Positions 1-8,379 are shown, numbered from the stretch's first letter. The stretch is 64,000 bases of DNA from Coriobacteriaceae bacterium AM100-PB1-1D-6A (GCA_027660625.1 JAQDNC010000007.1:67351-131350); one strand, 5' to 3'. The notes: generated from the sequence alone by a model not told the origin. Translations and numbers: made by a program.

Positions 1-1743
1 ATGCTCACCAAGATGCGTCCCGACATTCTGCCGTCGCTGCTGTTCTTTAACAACTGGTGGCAGATTATGCAGGACGTCTCGTACTTCAACGCCCTGGGCG
101 ACCCCTCGCCGCTTACGCACTTTTGGTCGCTCGCCATCGAGGAACAGTTCTACCTGGTTTGGCCACCGCTGCTGCTCGCTATGGTATCCATGCACATGAG
201 CAAGCCCAACACGCGCCGCATGGTTCTGGGCCTGGCTGCTGTCTCCGCCATCGCCATGATGGTGCTCTATAACCCTGCCGCCGACCCCAGCCGCGTGTAC
301 TACGGCACCGACACCCGCGTCTTCTCGCTGCTGCTGGGCGCCTGGATGGCCTTTATCCCCGATCGCGACCTGGCGCCGGTGCGTCTCGCTCATCGCTTGG
401 GACTCAATCGCCTGGCTGGCGCCGCCAAGCATGGCAAGAACGCCGAGGGCAAGCCTGGCAAGAAGGTCGACGAATCAGCCGATACCACCCCGGCACAGCC
501 GAGCGCCCTCGTGCGCTTTTGGTCCTCGCCCGCATCCATCAATGTGTTGGGCGTCGTGGGTCTGGTTGGCCTTGCCGCCATGGTCGCGCTCACCAACGGC
601 TACACCGCGTTTCAGTATCGCGGCGGCACGCTGTTATGCTCCATCCTCACGCTCATGGTCATCGCCGCCTGCGTACAGCCCCAGAGCTTGGTCGCGCGCG
701 CTCTTGCCGCCGAGCCGCTCGTGTGGGTCGGCAAGCGCTCGTACAGTATCTATCTGTGGCACTATCCGCTGCTGCTGCTTATGAACCCGGTCGCCAACAT
801 CAACGATACGCCCTGGTGGCAGTACATCTTGCAGGTACTTGTGGTGGTCGCCGTGGCAGAGTGCTGCTATCGCTTTATCGAGACTCCGTTTAGGAAAGGC
901 GCCTTTGGGCGCACCGTTTCCGAGTTCCGCGACGGAACCGCCACGCCCGCAAGCTGGGTGCGTGCGCATATTCCCGTGTGCGCCACTTGCGGCGTCGTGC
1001 TGATCATTGCCCTAGGAGGCCTCATCTTTGTGCCGGAGACCTCCGCGTTAAGTGGTGAAGGTGCCGAAATCCTCAACAAAGAAGCCAAGAATACCGCACC
1101 CAAAGACCAGCAGGCAGCCGACGACACCGACAAGGACAACGACGGCTTCCCCGACGGATCCTACGACCTGCTGATGATCGGCGACTCCGTGTCGCTGCGC
1201 GCCGTCGATTCCTTTGACGGCGTGTTCCCCCACAGTCACATCGATGCCGAAAAGGGCCGCCAGTTCGATGCAGGCCGCGCAACATTTGAGGGCTATCTCC
1301 AACAGAACCTTGCCGGCAAGGTCGTGGTCTTTGCACTGGGCACCAATGGTCTGGTAACTGATGACCAGATCGATGCCATCATGGCCGATGCCGGCGACAA
1401 GCGTATCGTCGCGTTTGTGAACACACGCAGTCCGCAGCCGTGGGTGGGTTCCACCAACCAGGCTATCGCAAATGCCGCCACGCGCTACAAGAACGTGCGC
1501 GTTATCGACTGGTACGGATACAGCGCCAATCGCAACGACCTGTTCGACGGCGACGGCACGCACCTGTCGACTACCGGCGTGACCGAGTACCTCAATCTCA
1601 TCCACGATGCAGTCAAGAAAGACCTGCCCGTGCACCCCGAGGACCACGTTAACGATCCGCAACCGGCAGCCGTCAAGTCCGCCGGCGACGCGCTCGTCAA
1701 CGCTCTCGCCTACAAGCCGCACAAGCTCGGCGGCGACAAGTAA
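1..1743 (+). CDS. Acyltransferase-3 / SGNH-domain O-acetyltransferase (5' truncated)
   Basis: The product is probably an integral membrane O-acyltransferase of the OafA/OatA type, which passes acetyl groups across the membrane onto a wall polymer or peptidoglycan. The first part holds several hydrophobic segments typical of acyltransferase family 3, including the HFWSLAIEEQFY stretch near residue 40. The C-terminal third, from about residue 390, is an SGNH esterase-like domain: GDSVS carries the nucleophile serine, GTNG follows, and DGDGTHLS supplies the Asp/His pair. A full acyltransferase-3 domain should have roughly 80-100 more residues before this point, with the first membrane helices, so the gene almost certainly begins left of the window and the ATG at base 1 is probably internal. 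The stop TAA is followed at once by a strong terminator hairpin. The acceptor polymer cannot be told from sequence. Confidence 0.85.
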   Translation: MLTKMRPDILPSLLFFNNWWQIMQDVSYFNALGDPSPLTHFWSLAIEEQFYLVWPPLLLAMVSMHMSKPNTRRMVLGLAAVSAIAMMVLYNPAADPSRVYYGTDTRVFSLLLGAWMAFIPDRDLAPVRLAHRLGLNRLAGAAKHGKNAEGKPGKKVDESADTTPAQPSALVRFWSSPASINVLGVVGLVGLAAMVALTNGYTAFQYRGGTLLCSILTLMVIAACVQPQSLVARALAAEPLVWVGKRSYSIYLWHYPLLLLMNPVANINDTPWWQYILQVLVVVAVAECCYRFIETPFRKGAFGRTVSEFRDGTATPASWVRAHIPVCATCGVVLIIALGGLIFVPETSALSGEGAEILNKEAKNTAPKDQQAADDTDKDNDGFPDGSYDLLMIGDSVSLRAVDSFDGVFPHSHIDAEKGRQFDAGRATFEGYLQQNLAGKVVVFALGTNGLVTDDQIDAIMADAGDKRIVAFVNTRSPQPWVGSTNQAIANAATRYKNVRVIDWYGYSANRNDLFDGDGTHLSTTGVTEYLNLIHDAVKKDLPVHPEDHVNDPQPAAVKSAGDALVNALAYKPHKLGGDK

Positions 1744-1767
1744 CGCGCAGCCAAATCTGCTTACACC

Positions 1768-1803
1768 CGCAGGGGGCGTCGGCCACGGCCGACGCCCCCT
1801 GCG
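1768..1803 (+). terminator. Perfect 17-bp hairpin after the acyltransferase gene
   Basis: Arms GCAGGGGGCGTCGGCC and its exact complement are separated by two bases, 25 bases after the stop codon. There is no clear T run, so it may act as a hairpin stop or as an mRNA-stabilising structure. Confidence 0.7.
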
Positions 1804-1805
1804 GC

Positions 1806-1852
1806 AGTTAGGGACGCTCCTTATGTGCCGGCACTTAGGGACACTCCTGACA
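1806..1852. repeat. Dispersed repeat with GGGACGCTCCTT and GGGACACTCCTG around TGCCGGCA
   Basis: Two GGGAC(G/A)CTCCT motifs flank the palindrome TGCCGGCA. The same arrangement occurs in reverse orientation at 17956-18004, so this is a dispersed intergenic repeat. It belongs with the GGGGAC-type repeats at 5679, 14208 and 17824. Confidence 0.6.
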
Positions 1853-1960
1853 CAGCCGAGGAACGCCCTCCTTGTAACCGAATTCTGGACGCCTCGCCGC
1901 CCCGAGCGTTGTTTCCAAGCCCCAAAATCGCTCTTTTCGAGCCGGCTCCAAGAGGTCGTG

Positions 1961-2185
1961 GGCAAAAAGGGCAAATATGAGTACTGTTACCATTTTAGTA
2001 GCAGGCAAAACCACCCAAAATGACGACCGAGCGACCCCTACAACCCCCGAAAGCAGCCAATCTGACTGGTTTATGGCGTATTGAAGCCAATTTTAATGAA
2101 CATATTATATGTTATGTTCATTATCTTTTTGAATGTAAATGCTATTCGCTTAGCAGCAGTACTCATATTTGGCATTTTTTGCCCA
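1961..2185. repeat. 225-bp element bounded by ~30-bp inverted repeats
   Basis: The left end contains GGGCAAATATGAGTACTG and the right end contains its near-complement CAGTACTCATATTTGGC; both arms extend outward through a GGGCAAAAA stretch. The interior is AT-rich and has no coding potential I can support. The layout is that of a small non-autonomous mobile element or a very large hairpin. No clear target-site duplication is visible. Confidence 0.5.
2095..2122. promoter_or_regulatory. AT-rich operator-like palindrome AATGAACAT-N10-ATGTTCATT
   Basis: Nine-base perfect arms are separated by ten bases, with a nested AACAT-N5-ATGTT symmetry between them. It lies inside the 1961-2185 element and no gene starts just downstream, so its role is unknown. 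It may be a regulator binding site or simply part of the element. Confidence 0.35.
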
Positions 2186-2215
2186 CTGCCATATAACTAA
2201 CACCCTATAGCAGGC

Positions 2216-2250
2216 AAAAAACAGGCCGCAGCCCATCGCTGCGGCCTGTT
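2216..2250 (-). terminator. Rho-independent terminator of the NRAMP-like/MgtE-like operon
   Basis: Read on the minus strand, CAGGCCGCAG pairs with CTGCGGCCTG around a 7-base loop and is followed by a run of six T, 18 bases after the stop codon of the transporter gene. Confidence 0.85.
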
Positions 2251-2268
2251 CGGAAGCAAAAGCAGTCG

Positions 2269-3531
2269 TTAAGCGCTGTAGCCCATCGCTTGCAGGACAA
2301 ACATGACAACCGTCAGCACCGTAATCACGCCAATGGTCGCCCACGTGAGTACATTCCACACGCGGCCGTTACGGTTGCCGCCCATAATATGGCGATCGGC
2401 AGCGATAACCACCTGGAACACCAGCACTACGGGCAGCAGCACACCGTTAATGACCTGCGAGGTCATCATAATCTGGAACAGGTCGACGCCGGGCATAAGC
2501 ACCAGCACGGCAGAGATGCCAATGATGGCCGTAATGATGCCGCGATAGACCGGAGCCTCGTCCCAGCTGCGGTCGGCGCCGCGCTCCCAGCCAAATGCCT
2601 CGCAGATAGCGCTCGACGTAACGCCCGGCAGCACGCAAGCGGCCAAAAAGCTCGCCGCGACCAGACCCGAGGCGAACAGCACCGTGGACCACTGACCGGC
2701 GATGGGCTCCAGCGCGCGGGCCGCATCGGCAGCGTCGCTAATCTGGACGCCCGCCGGAAACAATACTGTACCGGTCGTGATGATGATAAAGCCGGCGATG
2801 ATGTCGGCGGCAATTGAACCGCTCACGGTATCGATGCGCTGCAACACGATATCGTCCTCGCCCGCATTCTTATCGACCACGTTGTTCTGCGCCAAAAAAA
2901 TCATCCACGGCGCAATGGTGGTGCCGATCGTGGCAACTACCAGCGACACGTAGCTGGGGTCGTTTTGAATATTGGGTACGACCAAGTCGACCGCGACCTC
3001 GCCCCAGTTGGGGCCGGCCATAAAGGCGGCAACGATATAGGTCACGAACACGCAGCTCACCAGCAGTAAAATCTTCTCGATGCGCTGGAAACTGCCCGAC
3101 ATGGTAAGCATCCAAACCAGCAGGGCCACCAATGGCACCGAAATACTCGCCGGCACCCCAAACAGGGCCAGGCCGCTCGCGATACCCGCAAACTCCGAAA
3201 TGGTCACGGCTGTATTGGCGATCAGCAGCGCCGCCATGGCCAGCACGCTCCTGCGCACGCCAAAGCGCTCGCGAATGAGCGACGCCAGGCCCTTGCCCGT
3301 GACGCAGCCGCAACGCGCCGCAGTCTCCTGCGTCACGATGAGCAGCACGGTCATGACGGGAAGCATCCAGAGCATCTTGTAGCCATAGCTGGCGCCGGCG
3401 CTGGAATACGTGGCGATGCCGCCGGCGTCATTACCCGAAAGCGCCGCCAACAGACCGGGGCCCATGGCGCCAAAGATGGCCGCAATGGTCAGCTTTTGTT
3501 TGGTGCTCGCCTTTTGCTTCGTGTTTTGCAC
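2269..3531 (-). CDS. NRAMP-family transporter of the Mg-type (NRMT-like)
   Basis: This is an integral membrane divalent-cation transporter of the SLC11/NRAMP fold, about 420 residues with about eleven hydrophobic segments. The metal-site motifs are not those of Mn/Fe transporters. The DPGN motif of helix 1 reads D35-A-G-G, and the MPH motif of helix 6 reads A-P-W within TTIAPWMIF. Loss of the coordinating Asn and Met is the hallmark reported for NRAMP-related magnesium transporters, including one from the coriobacterium Eggerthella lenta. I chose the GTG at 3531 because AGGTGG lies just upstream and the protein then starts with a short Lys-rich segment. An in-frame start further upstream would run into the preceding gene. 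It starts 8 bases after the MgtE-like gene, so the two are co-transcribed. Mg2+ as substrate is inferred from motifs and context, not shown. Confidence 0.85.
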   Translation of the reverse strand: MQNTKQKASTKQKLTIAAIFGAMGPGLLAALSGNDAGGIATYSSAGASYGYKMLWMLPVMTVLLIVTQETAARCGCVTGKGLASLIRERFGVRRSVLAMAALLIANTAVTISEFAGIASGLALFGVPASISVPLVALLVWMLTMSGSFQRIEKILLLVSCVFVTYIVAAFMAGPNWGEVAVDLVVPNIQNDPSYVSLVVATIGTTIAPWMIFLAQNNVVDKNAGEDDIVLQRIDTVSGSIAADIIAGFIIITTGTVLFPAGVQISDAADAARALEPIAGQWSTVLFASGLVAASFLAACVLPGVTSSAICEAFGWERGADRSWDEAPVYRGIITAIIGISAVLVLMPGVDLFQIMMTSQVINGVLLPVVLVFQVVIAADRHIMGGNRNGRVWNVLTWATIGVITVLTVVMFVLQAMGYSA

Positions 3532-3539
3532 GCGACCAC

Positions 3540-5384
3540 CTAACCCATGACTGACATGGTGAGCAGCACCGCGGCGACGCAGTACGCCACGCACGAGATC
3601 ATGACGGCAATGACGTTCATGGCGGTGCCCGACGTGTTGAGATCGTGCTCGTCGCGCCAGAACAGCACCATCAGATAAATCACGGCACTCATGTTGCCAA
3701 CCAGGCAAATGACGGCAGCGATATTAAAGCAGCCGGTAAAGAGTTGTTCCTCAAACATAGGGGCACCGGGGAACGCGGCGGTACGCACCAGTTGCGCGCA
3801 CAGATAGGTCACGAGCGACAAAATCAGGCCCATACCGGTGCTCTGGAAGAAGAATCCCAGGTAGGGCTTAGGCTCGTCGTCGTGGCCGTCGTATTCCAGG
3901 AAGTAGTTCTTGACGAACGACACCATACGCGAGGCAGCCAGCAGCACGAGCGGCATGGCGCACATGGGGAACACCACCAGATGCGCGGAGCCCCCTGCCG
4001 TCCCCAGCACCGTTGCCATGATGCACGAGGCGATGCCCCACACGACAACCCAGTACTGGCGATGCACAAACCAGCTGAGCACATTCGTCGAGTCGTCGGA
4101 CGCGCTATCGCCCGAGCCGACGCCCGCGATCTGCAGGTCCTCCTGGTGTTCCTCGGCGATAACGTCCATGGCGTCGTCGAAGGTCACGATGCCAAGGATG
4201 TGACGGTTCTCGTCGCAAACGGGGATGGCGACCAGGTCGTACTTGGTCATCTCGTCCGTTACGTCTTCCTGGTCATCGTCGGGCGACACATAAACCAGGT
4301 CGCGATAGGCCAGCTGGCCCAGCGTGGCGTCGCGGTCGGCCACGATCAACGTGCGCAGCGAAAGGACGCCGGTGAGCATGCCGCTCGGGTCCTCGGTATA
4401 GACGTAGTAGACGCTCTCGAAGTCCTCGTCGAGCTTGCGGATCGCCTCGATGGCGTCACCGACCGTCGCCGTGGCGGGCAGGGAGACAAACTCCGAGGTC
4501 ATGATGCGACCGGCAGTGTTGTCCTCATAGCCCAACAGGTTACGAATCGCCTTCTCCTCCTGAACGCCCATCAGGCGCAGAAGCTTCTCGGCCTTCTCGT
4601 AATCGAGTTCGTCGATCAGGTCAGCGGCGTCGTCCGGATCCATCATGGCCAGCATCGACGATGCATCGGTGTCGGACAGGCCCTCGAGCATCTCGGTCAT
4701 AAGTTCGTCGTCATCGAACTCCGAGATGGCCTCGGCGGCCTGGGCGGTGTCGAGCTGCGCGAACACCTGCGCACGCAGGCGCGGGTCGAGCTGCTCGATA
4801 ATGTCGGCGATGTCAGCAGGGTGCAGCTCGCCGAGCGTCTTGTGCGACACCGAAAGCTGGATGTTCTTAGTCGAACGGTCGAGCAGGTCCATGTAGGACC
4901 AGGCGATGATGTCCTCGCCGAGCGGTTTGCCCAGGTGCTTCATAAAGCTCTCGACGACATGCTCGAGGGCGGGGCTGATCGCGCGCAGCAGACCACGGGC
5001 GCCAACTTCGGCACCCAGCAGACGCAGCTGATTTTCGCCCGACATGGAAAACTTGATGTCGTTTACGCGCACGACCTTCATGCCCTGCGTGTCGACAATC
5101 TGCTTGTTGAGCACGTCGCGCGCGAGCAAGAGTTCGGTCGGCTGCAGGTACGAAAAACGGATTTCGGTGGCCGGCGACTTAAGGTGTACGCCCGTCTCGT
5201 CGATACGGTCGACCCATTTGCGCCAGCTGATCATAAACGGCGTCTTGCCGGGTCCGCGGAACGCGAGCGACGTCACGTGCGGAAAAACTTCGCCGGTAGC
5301 AATGCCAAAATCATTCACAACGCCGAGCTTTTCGCCATCGACGTCCAAGACCGGCAGTTTGAGCATCTCACTCAGATAATTCAC
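3540..5384 (-). CDS. PRC-barrel / MgtE-N / CBS protein with divergent membrane domain
   Basis: The domain order is: an N-terminal PRC-barrel-like region (about residues 1-75), a second PRC-like segment (to about 150), an MgtE N-domain of helical repeats (about 170-285, with LHPADIADIIEQLDP and MDPDDAADLIDEL), two CBS domains (about 290-415), and five hydrophobic segments (about 445-614). MgtE proteins are Mg2+ channels gated by Mg2+ binding to the N and CBS domains. The acidic sensor part is well conserved here. The membrane part lacks the GGNAG signature of MgtE pores, and the final helix lacks the usual TxTD segment. It may therefore be a sensor or regulatory subunit for the adjacent NRAMP-like transporter rather than a channel itself. 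The ATG at 5384 follows a GGGGAG ribosome binding site. Confidence 0.85.
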   Translation of the reverse strand: MNYLSEMLKLPVLDVDGEKLGVVNDFGIATGEVFPHVTSLAFRGPGKTPFMISWRKWVDRIDETGVHLKSPATEIRFSYLQPTELLLARDVLNKQIVDTQGMKVVRVNDIKFSMSGENQLRLLGAEVGARGLLRAISPALEHVVESFMKHLGKPLGEDIIAWSYMDLLDRSTKNIQLSVSHKTLGELHPADIADIIEQLDPRLRAQVFAQLDTAQAAEAISEFDDDELMTEMLEGLSDTDASSMLAMMDPDDAADLIDELDYEKAEKLLRLMGVQEEKAIRNLLGYEDNTAGRIMTSEFVSLPATATVGDAIEAIRKLDEDFESVYYVYTEDPSGMLTGVLSLRTLIVADRDATLGQLAYRDLVYVSPDDDQEDVTDEMTKYDLVAIPVCDENRHILGIVTFDDAMDVIAEEHQEDLQIAGVGSGDSASDDSTNVLSWFVHRQYWVVVWGIASCIMATVLGTAGGSAHLVVFPMCAMPLVLLAASRMVSFVKNYFLEYDGHDDEPKPYLGFFFQSTGMGLILSLVTYLCAQLVRTAAFPGAPMFEEQLFTGCFNIAAVICLVGNMSAVIYLMVLFWRDEHDLNTSGTAMNVIAVMISCVAYCVAAVLLTMSVMG

Positions 5385-5601
5385 TGGTGCTCCCCATCAT
5401 TATCCCTTCGAACTGCGGCCATGCCGGCACGCCGTCCGTGGACTATTAGATATGTATACGCATGCGCGGGCGGCACGCCGCTCGGCGCTCACACCCCGTA
5501 CATGCGCAAGAAGCACCTGCATGGGGTCATCGACTGTATGGTCGAGGTTTGGATTTCACCTGCAACCTTTCTCTTGACCCTTGTTATCCGCAGTAACTAT
5601 A
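5385..5601 (-). promoter_or_regulatory. Extended -10 promoter and ~200-nt structured leader of the Mg operon
   Basis: On the minus strand TGCTATAGT (5596-5604) is a good extended -10 box. Transcription from it would give a leader of about 205 nt before the ATG. The leader holds GC-rich inverted repeats around 5460-5515, for example GCATGCGC against GCGCATGT. A long structured leader suits Mg-responsive control, but the conserved M-box segments were not found. The remaining 5602-5678 shows nothing further. Confidence 0.35.
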
Positions 5602-5678
5602 GCATCAGCATCGCGCCGTGGCGCCAAATTTATGCTCCAAACATCGCAGGCATACCAAACGCTGACGCAACCGTGACA

Positions 5679-5707
5679 TAGTCATTGGGGACGTTCTTAC
5701 ATGACTA
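5679..5707. repeat. TCATTGGGGACGTTCTTACA repeat unit
   Basis: A copy of the GGGGAC-type dispersed repeat, bounded by TAGTCAT and ATGACTA. It overlaps the stop codon of the deacetylase-like gene and sits between two minus-strand transcription units. Confidence 0.55.
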
Positions 5708-7111
5708 GTCTGTGGTGTCGTCATCTTCGGCGAGCTGGGGGAACACGGCGTTTTTGGGCATGGCGGCCTTCGTCAGCGAGGTGAGCTTTTTGCTCAGCGA
5801 TGTATCCGTCTTGACCAGATCGCTCAATGTCACGATTTTGTAGCCGTCGGCAATAAGCCCGTCGATAATCTGCGGCAGCGCCTCGAGCGTCTGCTCGGCG
5901 CATTCATCGTTATCGGTCAGCAACACAATGTTGCCCGGCGTCACCGAATCGAGCACCGTCGAGACCTGCTCGTCGGCACCGTTGAGCAGCCAGTCGCCCG
6001 AATCGATATTCCACGAGACCACGGCAGACACAAGGTCCATCGCATCAATCCAGTTTTGCTCGTCAAAGGCTGCGTAGGGAGCACGCAAAAGCATCGTCGA
6101 CGTTCCGGTCGCGGACTTGATCGCCTCGGTGCCCTTCGAAACCTGTTCGCGCACCGCATCGCGATCCTTGCCCTTGAGCGATTCGTCGCTGTAACTGTTG
6201 GAGCCGACCTCGCAGCCGGCATCGACAATCGCCTTGGCCGTGGCGGGCGAGGCCTCGGCCGCATCGCCCGACAGGAAGAACGTCGCGGTGACGCCCTCTT
6301 CCTTGAGCACCTGCAAGATCTGCTTGGTCGCTCCGCTCGGGCCCTCATCAAACGTCAGCGCCACGTACTTTTCGTTGCCCTTGGGCGCCACGCTCGCGCA
6401 CTCGACCACGCAATCGGTGGCGGGCACGACCTCGCCGCGGTCCTGCGTCTTACCCGACTGCTCGCCGACCCACACCTCGGAGCGACCTTGGATGCCCCAC
6501 GTCTTGACGTACTCGATAGCACCCGTGCCCTCGACCTTGAGCTTGGGCTCGATAACCGTCGCCTGGACCTCATGCTTCTCATACGTGTCGCGGCCGTCTT
6601 TGACCGTCACCTTCTCGCCGCCCGTAAGCTCGCGGCTTTTCCACTTGCCCTGTTTTATGCGCTTGCCGTCCACCTTAACCGACAGCTTTTCGCCGCCATG
6701 GCGAGTAAGCACGCTGTCGTCAACGGCCAGCAAGTCCCCGGCGTCGTAGGTATCGGTCAGCTCCTGGTCGTCGATGAGATTTTGCAGCGTAGAGCCGATG
6801 CGCACCGCAGTCTCCTGGCCGTTAAGGACGACATCCACGCTGCGGTTGACGTAGCCCACGACGGCAGCGATGAACAGCACGAGTGCGCAGCCCACGGCGA
6901 TGAGCGCATAGGGCAGGCGAGACGGACGACGGGGCGTGCGGCTGTTTCCGATGCGAGCGCTGCGGTCGCTAAAGCCGCGGCTATGGTTGAGATACATCGC
7001 GCCGGGCTTACGGTGACGCTTGCGCTGACCGCTGGGCAGCTGCCCCAGGTCGCGGCGCGCCGTCGGACGCGCACCCGAGCGCCCGTTTAAGTTAGATCCG
7101 TTTTGGCGCAT
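5705..7111 (-). CDS. NodB-fold polysaccharide deacetylase-like protein, probably catalytically altered
   Basis: This 468-residue protein has a basic cytoplasmic tail, one membrane anchor (about residues 68-90), a beta-rich extracellular linker domain (about 90-235) and a C-terminal NodB-type barrel. NodB enzymes are metal-dependent deacetylases of peptidoglycan or other glycans. The fold motifs are recognisable: ALTFDEGPS for motif 1, LLRAPYAAF for motif 3 and WNIDSGDW for motif 4. The metal ligands are changed. TFDD reads TFDE, the HxxxH motif reads N-S-Y-S-D, and the LLHD histidine reads LLTD. All three usual catalytic or metal-binding histidines are therefore missing. It may be a pseudoenzyme that binds glycan, or use another metal geometry. 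The ATG at 7111 has a GGGGGAGGG ribosome binding site. Confidence 0.8.
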   Translation of the reverse strand: MRQNGSNLNGRSGARPTARRDLGQLPSGQRKRHRKPGAMYLNHSRGFSDRSARIGNSRTPRRPSRLPYALIAVGCALVLFIAAVVGYVNRSVDVVLNGQETAVRIGSTLQNLIDDQELTDTYDAGDLLAVDDSVLTRHGGEKLSVKVDGKRIKQGKWKSRELTGGEKVTVKDGRDTYEKHEVQATVIEPKLKVEGTGAIEYVKTWGIQGRSEVWVGEQSGKTQDRGEVVPATDCVVECASVAPKGNEKYVALTFDEGPSGATKQILQVLKEEGVTATFFLSGDAAEASPATAKAIVDAGCEVGSNSYSDESLKGKDRDAVREQVSKGTEAIKSATGTSTMLLRAPYAAFDEQNWIDAMDLVSAVVSWNIDSGDWLLNGADEQVSTVLDSVTPGNIVLLTDNDECAEQTLEALPQIIDGLIADGYKIVTLSDLVKTDTSLSKKLTSLTKAAMPKNAVFPQLAEDDDTTD

Positions 7112-7132
7112 GTGCCCTCCCCCATAAACGCA

Positions 7133-7162
7133 GCAAGCCGGAGCAACAGGTCTCCGGCTTGC
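7133..7162 (-). terminator. Hairpin after the PRC-barrel gene
   Basis: GCAAGCCGGAG pairs with CTCCGGCTTGC around an 8-base loop, between the PRC-barrel stop codon and the next start. The T run after it is weak, so termination may be partial and the downstream deacetylase-like gene could be read through. Confidence 0.55.
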
Positions 7163-7183
7163 CTCCCATCAATTGGTACGTCG

Positions 7184-7939
7184 CTATTTGCTAGCTTTTG
7201 ACGAGCCCCCGCTCGCCTTTTGATATTCGTCCTTAAAGGCCTTGAACATACCGCGCGTCTTGCCGAGCTGCTTGCCCAGCGCGCGACTGCCCTTGTCCAC
7301 GGCGACCGAACCCTTGTCATCGAGCACCTTAGCGCCCTTCTTGACCTTATCGCCCACCACGACGCTTGCCTCGGCAGCCTTTGCGGCGGCGCCGCCCGAA
7401 TACCCGAGCGACTTGACCTCGTCCGAAACGATCATCGCGCCGTCCGCATAGCCGCGCAGCATCGTCGGCGGCATCTGCGTGTCGCCCACCAGCACACTCG
7501 AGGCAGTGCCGGCGGTCACGTAGAACGTCTGCACGATGCCCGAACGCGGCTTGAACTCCACATCCGAGCAATAGCCCACGACATCGCCCGACTCCGTGCG
7601 CACGTCCATGCCAACCCAGATAATGCAATCGTCCAGGTTGATGTCGAGGCGCTTGGCCGCAGCGGCATCGTAGGTACCCTTGACGTCGTCAACCGCGATG
7701 GCGCCCTCGTAGACGCCAATGGCATCGAGCGCCACAAATCGGTCGGGGCGCTCGATCATGCCCGCGATATCGGACTGGCGCACCATAAAGCCCACCACGC
7801 GCGTACCGCCCGGGGTAAAGACCGGAAAGTGAATCTTGCCGAGCTTTTTAGGGCTGCGCGGCGTGCCGTCTTTTTTGGTGCGCTTATCCTCGGTAGGCTT
7901 GCGATAGATCTTGGCGCCGACAAAATCCCCGGCGCGCAT
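7184..7939 (-). CDS. PRC-barrel domain protein
   Basis: A 251-residue soluble protein with two PRC-barrel-like halves (about residues 1-85 and 100-175) and a Lys/Ala/Ser-rich tail. PRC barrels are small beta domains that bind RNA or partner proteins and occur in RimM and photosynthetic reaction-centre H subunits; stand-alone versions are mostly uncharacterised. No catalytic motif is seen. Its start overlaps the stop of the YtxH-like gene as TAATG, which indicates translational coupling and suggests the two products work together at the membrane. The MgtE-like protein at 3540-5384 also begins with a PRC-type domain, so the two may share a binding mode. Function is unknown. Confidence 0.75.
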   Translation of the reverse strand: MRAGDFVGAKIYRKPTEDKRTKKDGTPRSPKKLGKIHFPVFTPGGTRVVGFMVRQSDIAGMIERPDRFVALDAIGVYEGAIAVDDVKGTYDAAAAKRLDINLDDCIIWVGMDVRTESGDVVGYCSDVEFKPRSGIVQTFYVTAGTASSVLVGDTQMPPTMLRGYADGAMIVSDEVKSLGYSGGAAAKAAEASVVVGDKVKKGAKVLDDKGSVAVDKGSRALGKQLGKTRGMFKAFKDEYQKASGGSSKASK

Positions 7940-8328
7940 TATGCCTCGGTCGAAGGCTCCGCGGCCTCGGCGTCGGCCTCGACGGCGTTCTCGACCACGA
8001 CATCGGCGGCGGGCGTCACGTTACCGCCCGATATGGCGTCGTTGAGCTGCTCGCGCAGCTGGTCCATGCGCTCGCGGGCAAGGTCAACCTTGGCACGCAG
8101 GTCATCGGTCTTGGCGTCGACCATCGGGCCAAAATCGTTGACCGCAGCGCGGGCCTCCTCGGCACCGTGCTCGTAGGTGTCGCGCATGTTATCCCAGGCG
8201 TCGTTGGCGATATCGGCAGCCATGGCGCGGGTCTCGGCGCCCGAGCGCGGAGCCAGGGCAACGCCGATGATGGCGCCGGCGGCGGCACCGAAGAGCGCAC
8301 CCGAGATAAAGTTGAAAGTCTTACCCAT
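7939..8328 (-). CDS. YtxH-like membrane-associated protein
   Basis: A small protein of about 129 residues with an N-terminal glycine/alanine-rich membrane segment followed by LAPRSGAETR, the typical YtxH signature. An amphipathic, probably coiled-coil stretch and an acidic Ala/Glu-rich tail follow. YtxH-family proteins are often general-stress proteins in Firmicutes and Actinobacteria, with no known biochemical activity. The ATG at 8328 is preferred over the one at 8334 because the GAGG of the ribosome binding site then has a 7-base spacing. It is the first gene of a two-gene unit with the PRC-barrel gene and has its own promoter with a perfect TATAAT box. Confidence 0.75.
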   Translation of the reverse strand: MGKTFNFISGALFGAAAGAIIGVALAPRSGAETRAMAADIANDAWDNMRDTYEHGAEEARAAVNDFGPMVDAKTDDLRAKVDLARERMDQLREQLNDAISGGNVTPAADVVVENAVEADAEAAEPSTEA

Positions 8329-8379
8329 GTTCATTCCTCTCCTGCGGGCACCTCGGCGCCCACCGTTTGAATGCTGTCC

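Noticed and set aside
5385..5601. M-box (ykoK) magnesium riboswitch
   Set aside because: The conserved core segments of the M-box were not found on the minus strand; only a generic structured leader can be supported.
3645..5681. 678-codon plus-strand open frame opposite the MgtE-like gene
   Set aside because: It lies antisense to clearly recognisable PRC/MgtE-N/CBS domains, and the translation has no recognisable features.
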